Assembly: GCF_016735115.1 (NCBI RefSeq)
Contig: NZ_JAERQJ010000006.1
Span: 186,001 to 250,000, forward strand
Source of the DNA: Aquimarina mytili
GTDB lineage: Bacteria > Bacteroidota > Bacteroidia > Flavobacteriales > Flavobacteriaceae
Reading direction: 5' to 3'
DNA length: 64,000 nucleotides
Shown: positions 26,943-35,901 of the stretch, piece by piece
Numbering within the stretch: position 1 is the stretch's first letter
How the letters are laid out: every line of letters begins with the position of its first letter
Translations under genes and position numbers: made by a program
Notes under the pieces: generated by a model
Seen by the model: only the letters and a program-made list of their open reading frames with translations
What the model was told of the DNA's origin: nothing
Database searches by the model: none

Positions 26943-27622
26943 TGAAGAATGATTTTATTTCAAATTTATCTGAAGACTTTATACCGATAATATCTTCAGA
27001 GCTCTCCAAAGAAGAGTATGTTTCTATTGATTTATCAGAAAATAATAAAGACCTAAACCAAATAGATGTGTCGTCTTCAAAGGCATTTGAAAAGTATATT
27101 ACCGAATACTTAATGAGAAATAATGCAAAAGTTGCCTATGGTGGATACAATGAAATTAGAGGTATTTATCGCAGAAGTACACATTTTAATCAACAAAATC
27201 CCGAGACCGAGCGTAATATCCATTTAGGGATTGATATATGGTGTGATGCCGGAACAGAAATACATGCTCCTTTATATGGAAAGGTACACAGTTTTAAAAA
27301 CAACAATAATTATGGTGATTATGGACCAACAATTATTTTAGAGCATGCTTATAATGACGTTGTTTTTTATACTCTTTATGGACATTTAACTTTAGATTCT
27401 ATAACTAATTTAGAGATTAATCAAAGTATACAAGCAGGAGATTGTATCGCACATTTGGGGGATGCGTCGGTAAATGGTGATTATGCACCACATTTGCATT
27501 TTCAAATTATTAAAGATTTGCAAGGAAAGGTAGGAGATTATCCTGGAGTGTCTAACAAAAAGGATTTAGATTTTTATCTTCAAAATTGTCCTGATCCTAA
27601 TTTGTTATTGAAAATGTGTTAA
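26942..27622 (+). CDS. M23 (LytM-like) metallopeptidase domain protein without signal peptide
   Basis: A 226-residue protein with a complete M23 zinc site: HLGIDIW (H94, D98), YGHL (H148) and PHLHF (H184, H186). No signal peptide or membrane anchor is visible, unlike cell-wall-cutting LytM proteins. The phrasing around the site (AGTEIHAPLYGKVHSF, DYGPTIILEH) resembles the M23 domain found inside large phosphotransferase/aminotransferase fusion proteins, so a cytosolic non-peptidoglycan role is possible. It is translationally coupled to the upstream FMO-like gene. Confidence 0.82.
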   Translation: MKNDFISNLSEDFIPIISSELSKEEYVSIDLSENNKDLNQIDVSSSKAFEKYITEYLMRNNAKVAYGGYNEIRGIYRRSTHFNQQNPETERNIHLGIDIWCDAGTEIHAPLYGKVHSFKNNNNYGDYGPTIILEHAYNDVVFYTLYGHLTLDSITNLEINQSIQAGDCIAHLGDASVNGDYAPHLHFQIIKDLQGKVGDYPGVSNKKDLDFYLQNCPDPNLLLKMC

Positions 27623-27969
27623 ACAAATAATGTATCGAAGAACATTACAATAACTTTATAATTAGATTTACAAGAAAAAAATAATCTTTCTCTCTCTTTT
27701 ATGTACAAGTTAACCAAGTCGAGGTTATTATGACCATAATTTGTGTTTTTGGTCATGATAAACATGTATTTGGTCGTTGTTTTTTATTTTTTAACAAACT
27801 AAATTATTGGTAATCAGATAGTTAATATTTTTTTAACATTTTTTTAAGTATTTCATCGAGAATTAAGAGTTTTTGGTCTAAAACTCTGATTATTAGTTGC
27901 TAGGGTAATTATTAAGCAATATAATTGTATGGTAAAACCGTAAGTTTTTAACATAAAAGCCCCAAAATT
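27623..27969 (+). promoter_or_regulatory. Long leader with motifs shared with paralogue 1
   Basis: No gene is seen in this 347-base AT-rich region. CTGATTATTAGTTG (27886-27899), GTAATTAT (27905-27912) and TGGTAAAACCGTAA (27930-27943) repeat the leader of the gene at 21599, in the same order and at a similar distance from the start codon. The region is otherwise unlike the first leader, so these blocks look selectively kept. Confidence 0.55.
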
Positions 27970-28632
27970 ATGAAAACTACAGCACTATTATTCAGTTTAT
28001 TTTTATCAATTTCAGTTTTTGCTAGTGATGATAACAGCCATATTGTAGAACAAGATGGTCTTATCGTTGAGGTAGTGGATTTTGAAGAAGGAGATAAGTT
28101 AAAATTATTTGAAGCTGAAACAGGAGACCATATCTTGTCTAAATCTTACTCAAGTATTGACTTAAGTCAATTGCCTCTTGGTTCTTACATATTAGAAAAC
28201 AATCAGGGAAAATCTGTTATTATAGACCGTATGGAAGAGGAACTTATAATAGAAGGTGCAGTTGTTATAGCAGGAGAAAGTTATCTTTCTGATGAAGGTA
28301 GGGAGGAAAATTATCCGATTGAAGAGGTAGCTATAAATGAAGAAGTAAATGTAGAACAAGAATTTGTTCAAAGTTATGTGGATTCTCAGAAAAATTTATT
28401 GTCTATAAAAAGAGAAGGAGATATAATCACTGTTGTTGATTTTGAAGAAGGAGATAAATTGAAACTGTTTGAAGTTAAGGATACTATTCATGTGTTATCA
28501 AAAACTACAAACGTAATTGATATGAGTCAATTACCGGTTGGGGTGTATATGCTCGAAAATAATAATGGTGATTCTGTAGTTGTTGAGAAGTATCTGGATA
28601 TAGAGTATGAGGAAAATCTTGCAGAAATGTAA
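27970..28632 (+). CDS. Secreted protein with a duplicated sorting-domain-like module (paralogue 2)
   Basis: A 220-residue exported protein with a signal peptide (LLFSLFLSISVFA). It has the same layout as the gene at 21599: two modules, each with VVDFEEGDKLKLFE, H(I/V)LSK and SQLPxGxYxLENNxG, joined by an acidic linker. The modules are very alike between the paralogues, while linkers differ in sequence and length. The gene keeps leader motifs of its paralogue and has its own terminator. It resembles type A sorting-domain cores of type IX secretion but has no cargo domain. The function is unknown. Confidence 0.75.
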   Translation: MKTTALLFSLFLSISVFASDDNSHIVEQDGLIVEVVDFEEGDKLKLFEAETGDHILSKSYSSIDLSQLPLGSYILENNQGKSVIIDRMEEELIIEGAVVIAGESYLSDEGREENYPIEEVAINEEVNVEQEFVQSYVDSQKNLLSIKREGDIITVVDFEEGDKLKLFEVKDTIHVLSKTTNVIDMSQLPVGVYMLENNNGDSVVVEKYLDIEYEENLAEM

Positions 28633-28673
28633 AAAAATATATCTTAAACGGGTTTTGAAGATTAAAACAATAT

Positions 28674-28706
28674 AAAAAAACCTGAAGCATAGCTTCAGGT
28701 TTTTTT
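28674..28706. terminator. Bidirectional terminator between paralogue 2 and secA
   Basis: AACCTGAAGC and GCTTCAGGTT form a 10-base-pair stem with a 3-base loop, flanked by A-run and T-run, so it can serve both convergent genes. Confidence 0.88.
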
Positions 28707-28731
28707 ATTCTTCTTGATGTTCAATGTAATC

Positions 28732-31700
28732 TTATTCATTGACAAGTACCCATTCTCCTTTTTGGATTAACGGGATGGCTTGTTTGTATTTCATGGTTTT
28801 ATTTTCGCCACTCATTACATGTTTGATTGTTACTTTATCGTTACGACCAATCTTAGGTTGTTCGCGAACAATGGTTTCTGTTACTTGAGGGCGCCCTTGA
28901 GTTTGTCCTGCAGCTCTGTTTTGTGCGGCACGCTCATCCATATTCGGAATTTCTTCCTTGGTCGTTTCTAATTTTTCTTTTCTACGCACTTGACGGGCTT
29001 CAGAAATATCCTGAGTATTACCCGTTGGTAATTCCCCTTTGAATAAGAACGAAATTACATCCTTATTAACGTCATGGATCATAGATTTAAACAATTCAAA
29101 CGCTTCAAACTTATAGATTAATAAAGGATCTTTTTGTTCGTGCACGGCAAGCTGTACACTTTGTTTTAATTCATCCATTTTACGGAGATGCGTTTTCCAT
29201 GCATCATCAATAATGGCGAGTGTAATATTTTTTTCGAAATCGGTAATTAGCTGTTTACCTTCAGTTTCATAGGCTTTTTCTAAGTCGGTAGCTACATTAA
29301 GGCTTTTAACACCATCTGTAAACGGAACAAGAATTCTTTCGTACTTGCTTGAAGGGTCTTCGTATACTTGCTTGATTACTGGATATGCAGCTTCGGCATT
29401 TCGTTTCATCTTATCTTGATAGTGCTGATAGGCTGCTTTGTATATTTCACCTGCAATTTTTTGCTGATCCATTTTTTCAAAGTCAGCTTCAGAGACAGGA
29501 CTACTCATTGAAAAATAACGAATCAATTCAAACTCGAAATTTTTGAAATCTTGAGCGATTTTATTCCCTTCAGTAATTACCTCTGCAGTATCATAGATCA
29601 TGTTGGCAATGTCAACTCTAAGACGCTCTCCAAATAGTGCATGATAACGACGTTTATAAACTACTTCACGCTGCGCATTCATTACATCGTCATATTCTAA
29701 TAATCGCTTACGAACACCAAAGTTATTTTCTTCAACTTTTTTCTGAGCTCTTTCAATGGATTTAGAAATCATTGAGTGCTGGATTACTTCACCTTCTTTT
29801 AATCCCATTCTATCCATCATTTTGGCAATACGTTCTGATCCAAATAAACGCATAAGATTATCTTCCAGAGAAACATAGAACTGCGAACTTCCTGGATCTC
29901 CTTGTCGACCGGCACGTCCACGTAGCTGTCTATCTACACGACGAGAATCATGACGTTCGGTACCTACAATGGCAAGACCACCAGCAGCCTTTACTTCATC
30001 AGACAATTTAATATCGGTACCACGACCTGCCATGTTCGTTGCTATGGTTACCATTCCGGTATTACCCGCTTCGGCAACAATATCTGCTTCTTTTTTATGT
30101 AGTTTGGCATTCAAGACATTATGTGGTACTTTACGAATGGTAAGCATACGACTCAATAACTCAGAAATCTCTACCGAAGTAGTACCAATAAGTACAGGTC
30201 TTCCTGCACGAGAAAGTTCGGTTACTTCTTCTATTACGGCATTATATTTCTCACGTTTGGTTTTGTATACTAAATCTTCTCTATCATGTCTGGCAATCGG
30301 CCGGTTTGTAGGGATTTCAACTACATCTAACTTATAGATTTCCCAAAGTTCTCCAGCTTCAGTAACAGCAGTACCGGTCATACCCGATAACTTGCGGTAC
30401 ATTCTAAAATAGTTCTGTAATGTAACTGTAGCAAAAGTTTGTGTGGCATCTTCGATTTTTACGTTCTCTTTAGCTTCAATTGCCTGGTGTAATCCATCGC
30501 TATAACGACGACCATCCATGATACGTCCGGTTTGTTCGTCAACGATTTTTACCTTGTTATCCATCACTACATACTCTACGTCTTTTTCGAATAACGAATA
30601 CGCTTTTAATAATTGACGTAGTGTATGTATGCGCTCACTTTTTACGCTATATTCTCTAAAAAGATCTTCTTTCTTTTCAGCTTCTTCTTCTTTAGATAAT
30701 CCTAAATCTTCAATTTTGGCAATTTCCATCCCGATTTGTGGTAGTACAAAGAAATCAGGATCATCTTTACCAGATAAATATTCTACCCCTTTATCGGTAA
30801 GATCTATTTGATTATTTTTTTCTTCTATTACATAATACAGATCTGCATCAATTTTATGCATCTCACGATTATTATCTTGCATATAGAAGTTTTCAGTCTT
30901 TTGAAGTAGTAATTTTACTCCCTCTTCACTTAAGAACTTGATTAATGCTTTATTCTTTGGTATTCCTCTGAATACTTGCAATAACTTGAAACCTCCTTCT
31001 TTGGTATCTCCTTCTTTAATCAGTTTTTTAGCTTCAGCAAGAACTGTAGTAAGATATTTTTGCTGTACAGAAACGATATCTGCAATTTTTGGTTTCAACT
31101 CATCAAATTCATGTACATCTCCTTTTGGAATAGGCCCAGAAATAATTAAAGGTGTACGAGCGTCATCAATTAATACAGAGTCTACCTCATCTATAATGGC
31201 ATAATTATGCGGGCGTTGTACTAAATCTTCTGGCGCATGAGACATATTATCACGCAGGTAATCAAAACCAAACTCGTTATTGGTACCATAGGTAATATCT
31301 GCATTGTATGCCGCTCTTCGTTCTGCTGAGTTTGGTCTATGATTGTCAATACAATCTATAGTAAAACCATGGAATTGAAAAATAGGGGCCATCCATTCGC
31401 TATCTCGACGAGCAAGATAGTCGTTTACTGTAACTAAGTGTACACCATTGCCTGATAAGGCATTTAGATATACAGGTAAGGTAGCAACTAGTGTTTTACC
31501 CTCACCAGTTTGCATTTCGGCTATTTTACCTTGATGCATCGCAATACCACCAATAAGCTGTACATCATAGTGTACCATATCCCACTTTACTTCTTTACCA
31601 GCGGCATCCCAGCTAGTAGCCCAAACGGCTTTATCTTCATTAAGTGTTATATAATCTTTTGTTCCTGAAAGCTCACGGTCATACGTTGAAGCGGTAACTT

Positions 31701-32088
31701 CAATTGTATCATTATTTGTAAAACGTTTAGCAGTTTCTTTTACCACTGCAAAGGCTTCGGGTAGAATTTCATCTAAGGTTTTTTCTGTTGCTTCGTATGC
31801 TTCATCTTTGAGTTTATCGATTTCAACATAAATATCCTCTTTCTTATCTATATCGTCAACAGTATTTGCCTCTTCTTTAAGCTTTTCAATTTTAGAATTA
31901 ATCTCAGAGCGAACTTGATCTATTTTATTTTTGAATTCAATAGTTTTAGCACGTAACTCATCATGCGAAAGGCCCTCGAGTGTTTTTTCGGCTTTTTTTA
32001 CTAATTCAACCTTTGGCTGAATTTCTTTTATGTCTTTTTGGGATTTGTCCCCAACAAATACTTTTAATACAGAATCTAAAATTCCCAT
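28732..32088 (-). CDS. secA: Preprotein translocase ATPase SecA
   Basis: The SecA motor drives unfolded proteins through SecYEG. The start at MGILDSVLKVFVGDKSQKD is the conserved SecA N-terminus; the longer frame adds 17 unlikely residues. Visible motifs include Walker A MQTGEGKTLVA, DEVDSVLIDDARTPLIISG, TNMAGRGTDIKL and the late QFYVSLEDNLMRLFGSER. At about 1118 residues it has the enlarged nucleotide-binding domain insertion usual in Bacteroidota. The C-terminus reads IGRNDKVTIKHVM and then continues to WVLVNE, so the zinc-binding cysteine cluster found in many SecAs is missing. Confidence 0.98.
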   Translation of the reverse strand: MGILDSVLKVFVGDKSQKDIKEIQPKVELVKKAEKTLEGLSHDELRAKTIEFKNKIDQVRSEINSKIEKLKEEANTVDDIDKKEDIYVEIDKLKDEAYEATEKTLDEILPEAFAVVKETAKRFTNNDTIEVTASTYDRELSGTKDYITLNEDKAVWATSWDAAGKEVKWDMVHYDVQLIGGIAMHQGKIAEMQTGEGKTLVATLPVYLNALSGNGVHLVTVNDYLARRDSEWMAPIFQFHGFTIDCIDNHRPNSAERRAAYNADITYGTNNEFGFDYLRDNMSHAPEDLVQRPHNYAIIDEVDSVLIDDARTPLIISGPIPKGDVHEFDELKPKIADIVSVQQKYLTTVLAEAKKLIKEGDTKEGGFKLLQVFRGIPKNKALIKFLSEEGVKLLLQKTENFYMQDNNREMHKIDADLYYVIEEKNNQIDLTDKGVEYLSGKDDPDFFVLPQIGMEIAKIEDLGLSKEEEAEKKEDLFREYSVKSERIHTLRQLLKAYSLFEKDVEYVVMDNKVKIVDEQTGRIMDGRRYSDGLHQAIEAKENVKIEDATQTFATVTLQNYFRMYRKLSGMTGTAVTEAGELWEIYKLDVVEIPTNRPIARHDREDLVYKTKREKYNAVIEEVTELSRAGRPVLIGTTSVEISELLSRMLTIRKVPHNVLNAKLHKKEADIVAEAGNTGMVTIATNMAGRGTDIKLSDEVKAAGGLAIVGTERHDSRRVDRQLRGRAGRQGDPGSSQFYVSLEDNLMRLFGSERIAKMMDRMGLKEGEVIQHSMISKSIERAQKKVEENNFGVRKRLLEYDDVMNAQREVVYKRRYHALFGERLRVDIANMIYDTAEVITEGNKIAQDFKNFEFELIRYFSMSSPVSEADFEKMDQQKIAGEIYKAAYQHYQDKMKRNAEAAYPVIKQVYEDPSSKYERILVPFTDGVKSLNVATDLEKAYETEGKQLITDFEKNITLAIIDDAWKTHLRKMDELKQSVQLAVHEQKDPLLIYKFEAFELFKSMIHDVNKDVISFLFKGELPTGNTQDISEARQVRRKEKLETTKEEIPNMDERAAQNRAAGQTQGRPQVTETIVREQPKIGRNDKVTIKHVMSGENKTMKYKQAIPLIQKGEWVLVNE

Positions 32089-32184
32089 AATTATGGATAT
32101 ATATTTTATCGAGATTTTCCAAGTTATACTATTGTTCATAGTTTAACCTGGTTGTTTTGAGCTATTGGTATATAGCTGTATGAG

Positions 32185-32198
32185 CCCTAAATTTAGGG
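32185..32198. repeat. Perfect 14-bp palindrome upstream of secA
   Basis: CCCTAAATTTAGGG is fully self-complementary and lies about 97 bases before the secA start. A second inverted repeat, ATGCTAT-N7-ATAGCAT, lies further upstream. Either may be an operator; neither has independent support. Confidence 0.4.
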
Positions 32199-32285
32199 AT
32201 TATGTTATCTCTGGCTATGAAAAGCCTTATTATACAATACTCTTAACATGCTATATGGCTAATAGCATATTGGTGGCGTAATTTA

Positions 32286-32315
32286 CGCAAAAAAAAAGCC
32301 TCTTTCGAGACTTTT
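32286..32315 (-). terminator. Terminator of the DUF2795 gene
   Basis: On the minus strand AGTCTC-GAAA-GAGGCT is followed by nine T. It has a GNRA-like tetraloop and one G-U pair. Confidence 0.75.
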
Positions 32316-32332
32316 AATACTATATTAAATAT

Positions 32333-32554
32333 TTAATATTCATCCTCATTCCAAAGATAATCTTCATCTGTAGGATAATCAGGCCATATTTCTTCTATAG
32401 AGTCGTAAGAATCTCCTTCATCTTCAATTGCTTGTAAATTTTCTACAACCTCCAGGGGTGCTCCAGTACGAATTGCATAATCTATTAACTCGTCTTTTGT
32501 AGCTGGCCAAGGTGCATCACTTAAATAAGATGCTAATTCTAAAGTCCAATACAT
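32333..32554 (-). CDS. DUF2795 family protein
   Basis: A 73-residue acidic protein. The core WTLELASYLSDAPWPATKDELIDYAIRTGAP is the DUF2795 pattern, a short helical domain common in bacteria and of unknown role. The second half is very acidic and ends EDEY. The gene is flanked by its own terminator and lies upstream of secA on the same strand, but probably as a separate transcript. Confidence 0.88.
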   Translation of the reverse strand: MYWTLELASYLSDAPWPATKDELIDYAIRTGAPLEVVENLQAIEDEGDSYDSIEEIWPDYPTDEDYLWNEDEY

Positions 32555-32691
32555 ATGTTTACTGGTTTAATTTTTTGCAAAAATAATTTTTTAGTTTAAA
32601 AAGTCAAGTAAAAAATTAATTATTTAGACAATAATTATAAGAACGTGATTTTCCGGGGGTTTCCCTTACTAATTTTGCAGCTCTAAAATTA

Positions 32692-33267
32692 TTAAGAATT
32701 CTTTGAAGGAATCCACTTAATTTCATCTGCTTTAAGATCGTGGGTCAACTTTCGTGCCAGTACAAAAAGATAGTCAGATAGTCGGTTTAAATACTTCAAA
32801 TTAGCTTCTTCAAAGGGTTCTAATTCGTATAATGCAGTAGCCAAACGTTCTGCACGTCTGCATACACAGCGGGCAATGTGACAGAATGACACAGTTTGGT
32901 GCCCCCCAGGTAATACAAAATGTGTCATCGGAGGCAAAGATTCGTTCATTCGATCAATTTCTTTTTCTAGTAGCTCAATGTCTCCCTCAACAATAGTAGG
33001 GATATTTAGTCTTTTCTGACCACTTTTAAGAACGGCTTTCTCTGGGTCGGTTGCCAGTACAGCGCCAACAGTAAATAGTCTATCTTGTATTTTGATTAAC
33101 ACTTGTTTGCTGATTTCATCAATGTTTTGGTCTCTGATCAATCCAATATGTGAATTTAATTCATCAACAGTGCCATAACTGTCAATACGAATATGGTGTT
33201 TAGGAACCCTAGTGCCCCCAAAAAGAGCTGTAGTACCTTTATCCCCGGTTTTTGTATATATTTTCAT
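32692..33267 (-). CDS. Cob(I)alamin adenosyltransferase (PduO type)
   Basis: A 191-residue ATP:cob(I)alamin adenosyltransferase. The N-terminal YTKTGDKGTTALFGG is the ATP-binding signature, RIDSYGTVDELNSHIGL follows, and RCVCRRAERLA near residue 130 is the family's cobalamin/ATP-site helix. The enzyme makes adenosylcobalamin, the cofactor of methylmalonyl-CoA mutase. MeaB, encoded at 15.7 kb, handles delivery of the same cofactor. The gene is preceded by its own spacer. Confidence 0.94.
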   Translation of the reverse strand: MKIYTKTGDKGTTALFGGTRVPKHHIRIDSYGTVDELNSHIGLIRDQNIDEISKQVLIKIQDRLFTVGAVLATDPEKAVLKSGQKRLNIPTIVEGDIELLEKEIDRMNESLPPMTHFVLPGGHQTVSFCHIARCVCRRAERLATALYELEPFEEANLKYLNRLSDYLFVLARKLTHDLKADEIKWIPSKNS

Positions 33268-33315
33268 TAAGTTTTATGTGTATTTTGAGTTTTTGATTCT
33301 TTTATTTATAATAAG

Positions 33316-33756
33316 CTATTTCGATAATAAGAGAACTTCTTCCTTATAATTCTGGTTTTGATTGCACCATGCATATTTTTCATAAATTTTATTCGGAATT
33401 TTTGAATGATCTATTTTCTCATCAAAAAAACCAAATTTTTTATAAAAATGTTCAAGATTTTTAAATGGTAAGCACCATATCTTTTTATTTTGAATCGTGT
33501 TTTCTAATAAATGATGAATTATTTTTTGTGCAATTCCTAATCCTTGAAATTCATCAAAAACATAAATACCTCCTAACTCTACGTTTTGAGCATCAATAAC
33601 CACTACTCTTCCTAATCCACATTTTGTGTTTTTGATCTCTGCAAGTGCTATATATTCTGTATTATAATTTGATGAAGTAAAACCTATGGCTTTGTATTTT
33701 TCGTTAACCCATTCAAGTTCTTCTGGAATTGCCTTTCTGATTGTTATTTTTTTCAT
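33316..33756 (-). CDS. GNAT family N-acetyltransferase
   Basis: The start giving MKKITIRKAIPEELEWVNEKY was chosen; the longer frame adds 40 residues that overlap another small gene. The 146-residue protein has the GNAT fold markers: the beta4 strand VELGGIYVFDEFQGLGIAQKIIHHLLE contains the acetyl-CoA-binding Q/RxxGxG/A loop (QGLGIA), and the late YKKFGFF motif is typical. The acceptor substrate is unknown. It begins 4 bases after the stop of the 55-residue membrane protein gene, so the two are probably one operon. Confidence 0.85.
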   Translation of the reverse strand: MKKITIRKAIPEELEWVNEKYKAIGFTSSNYNTEYIALAEIKNTKCGLGRVVVIDAQNVELGGIYVFDEFQGLGIAQKIIHHLLENTIQNKKIWCLPFKNLEHFYKKFGFFDEKIDHSKIPNKIYEKYAWCNQNQNYKEEVLLLSK

Positions 33757-33760
33757 CGCA

Positions 33761-33928
33761 TCATTTCTTTTCTTTTTTGTCAAAGTAATTTTTTTTAAAA
33801 TTACGTTTTTTACGACCGTACAGTTTGCTTTTATTTCTTTTAGTATTCCATGAAACAAGAATAAATAATAGAGCAATGCCTATAATCATTAAAATAAGCT
33901 GGGTTTCTTCAGAAAGAGCATCAAACAT
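33761..33928 (-). CDS. 55-residue single-pass membrane protein
   Basis: A short reading frame on the minus strand: MFDALSEETQLILMIIGIAL, a hydrophobic helix to about residue 26 (ILMIIGIALLFILVSW), then a strongly basic Lys/Arg/Asn tail to the stop TGA. The design (short acidic N-terminus, one helix, very basic tail) and the 4-base gap to the downstream acetyltransferase start support a real gene. No family was recognised. Confidence 0.6.
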   Translation of the reverse strand: MFDALSEETQLILMIIGIALLFILVSWNTKRNKSKLYGRKKRNFKKNYFDKKEKK

Positions 33929-34037
33929 TATCTTTTAACTTTTAGAGTAAAAGTAGAAAAATGGTTTTAATTGTTTCATAAGATTAACTCAGTATTTGCA
34001 GAGTGAAGTATATTAAAAACATTAAATTTGCTGTGCT

Positions 34038-34658
34038 ATGGAATTTTCATCAAAATTATTAGAAAAAGCAGTTTATGAAATGTCGCAGCTTCCTGGTATA
34101 GGAAAACGAACTGCTTTGCGATTAGTACTACATCTGTTGCGACAACCCAAAACACAAACCGAACATTTAGTAATGGCTTTAGGAACATTGCGAAATGAAA
34201 TTAAATTTTGTCAAAATTGCCATAGTATAAGTGATGTAAATATTTGTGATATCTGTAGCAACCCAAATCGGGTTCGAGACATGATTTGTATTGTAGAAGA
34301 TATTCGTGATGTAATGGCAATCGAGAGTACGGGTCAATATAGAGGCTTGTATCATGTATTAGGAGGTAAAATAAGTCCTATGGATGGTATTGGTCCTCAA
34401 AATTTAAATATTAGCTCGTTAATTGAAAAAGTCAAATCAGGAGAAGTGAAAGAGTTAATATTTGCCTTAAGCGCGACTATGGAAGGTGATACCACAAATT
34501 TTTACATTTATAAACAGTTAGAAGGAGTAGAAATTAAGACATCCACTATTGCTCGTGGGATTGGGGTTAATGATGAATTAGAATATGCTGATGAAATTAC
34601 ACTGGGTAGAAGTATTGTAAATAGAATTCCTTTTGAAAATGCATTAAAGAATTCTTAA
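34038..34658 (+). CDS. recR: Recombination mediator protein RecR
   Basis: A 206-residue RecR. The N-terminal helix-hairpin-helix ([17 protein letters not shown]) is followed by a four-cysteine zinc finger ([19 protein letters not shown]). The Toprim domain shows [16 protein letters not shown] and [15 protein letters not shown], and the C-terminal segment [22 protein letters not shown] is the conserved Walker B-like region. RecR works with RecO, and RecF where present, to load RecA at gaps. The glycosyltransferase gene follows within about 26 bases. Confidence 0.97.
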   Translation: MEFSSKLLEKAVYEMSQLPGIGKRTALRLVLHLLRQPKTQTEHLVMALGTLRNEIKFCQNCHSISDVNICDICSNPNRVRDMICIVEDIRDVMAIESTGQYRGLYHVLGGKISPMDGIGPQNLNISSLIEKVKSGEVKELIFALSATMEGDTTNFYIYKQLEGVEIKTSTIARGIGVNDELEYADEITLGRSIVNRIPFENALKNS

Positions 34659-34683
34659 TTGACCAGCTGTAAATAAACTGCTT

Positions 34684-35811
34684 CTGAAATTATCTGTAAT
34701 CATAGTAAGTTATAATGTTCGATATTTTTTAGAACAATGTATATTAAGTGTACAAGATGCTATACGTGCTATTGATGCAGAGATTATAGTTATAGACAAT
34801 AACTCTTCTGATCAAAGTTATACGATACTCAATAGTAAATTTCCAGAAGTTATTTTTGTAAAGAATGAAGAAAATGTAGGTTTTGCAAAAGCAAATAACC
34901 AGGCAGCTTCTATAGCTAAAGGAGAATATTTATGCATCTTAAATCCTGATGTTGTTGTTGCATCAGACACCTTTATTGATATTATAAATCAGGCAGAGAG
35001 TTTACCTAACGCTGGACTAGTTGGACCGAGATTGATAGATGGTACCGGAAATTTTCTTCCTGAGAGTAAACGTAATATCCCATCACCTCTAACCTCATTC
35101 AGAAGGCTTTTTGGAATCAAATTAAGTAAAGTCAAAAATTACTATGCCGATCATGTTTCAGAAACAGAAGTAGGAGATGTCGATATTTTGGTTGGAGCTT
35201 TTTTTGTTGTGAAAAGAGAGCTGTATAGGTCTATCAATGGATTTGATGAGGATTATTTTATGTATGGAGAGGATATTGATCTATCTTATAAAATTAAAAA
35301 AAATGGATATCAAAACTATTACTTAGGAAATCTGGTATCTGTTCATTATAAGGGAGAAAGTACAGATCGGAATGCCAAATACGTTCGGCGTTTTTATGGA
35401 GCAATGCGCGTGTTTTATAGGAAACACTTTAAGAGTAACGTGGTGTTGGATTTTATGGTTTCTACTGCAATACGAATTATATCTCTTGTACAGTCATTAC
35501 GAAATTTTGATAAAGAAAAAAGAAAAATAGACCAATACTATTTAGTATCTTCAGATATGGGTTTGTGTGAAGATTTATCCAAAATATTGGATAAGAATAT
35601 AGAAATATATAGAACTGTGAATCAAGAAGATTTGGGAGATCAAAATATCGAGATTATCTTTGACAATAATTGTATGACTTTTGGGGAGATCATTGAACAA
35701 ATGCAATTCTTGAAAAGAAATACAGTAACGTTTAAAATTAGACCTAAAAATTGTAATTATATTTTAGGTAGTGATTTTAAAGATGGGAAAGGTGAAATAA
35801 AAATATTTTAA
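34684..35811 (+). CDS. Family 2 glycosyltransferase with an apparent CTG start
   Basis: About 375 residues of GT-A glycosyltransferase. The first strand reads LKLSVIIVSYNVRYFLEQC, then EIIVIDNNSSD (nucleotide-binding), NVGFAKANNQ and the metal-binding region CILNPDVVV. GEDIDLSYKIKKNGY and VHYKGEST complete the fold. The in-frame stop is 24 bases upstream, and no ATG, GTG or TTG precedes the first strand; only CTG codons (34678 and 34684) are available, with TTG at 35032 far too late. A second, Rossmann-like domain follows at the C-terminus. It probably acts in cell-surface polysaccharide synthesis. Confidence 0.82.
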   Translation: MKLSVIIVSYNVRYFLEQCILSVQDAIRAIDAEIIVIDNNSSDQSYTILNSKFPEVIFVKNEENVGFAKANNQAASIAKGEYLCILNPDVVVASDTFIDIINQAESLPNAGLVGPRLIDGTGNFLPESKRNIPSPLTSFRRLFGIKLSKVKNYYADHVSETEVGDVDILVGAFFVVKRELYRSINGFDEDYFMYGEDIDLSYKIKKNGYQNYYLGNLVSVHYKGESTDRNAKYVRRFYGAMRVFYRKHFKSNVVLDFMVSTAIRIISLVQSLRNFDKEKRKIDQYYLVSSDMGLCEDLSKILDKNIEIYRTVNQEDLGDQNIEIIFDNNCMTFGEIIEQMQFLKRNTVTFKIRPKNCNYILGSDFKDGKGEIKIF

Positions 35812-35901
35812 TTAAAATTTAGTATAGAAAAACTAATTTTTAAGCTTAATTTTAATTAAATTCGCAAAAAAACTAACATACAAACACTTTTAATTACGGA
35901 T

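Noticed and set aside
32089..32139. Longer N-terminus for SecA
   Set aside because: The added residues do not resemble SecA, and MGILDSVLKVF is the conserved start.
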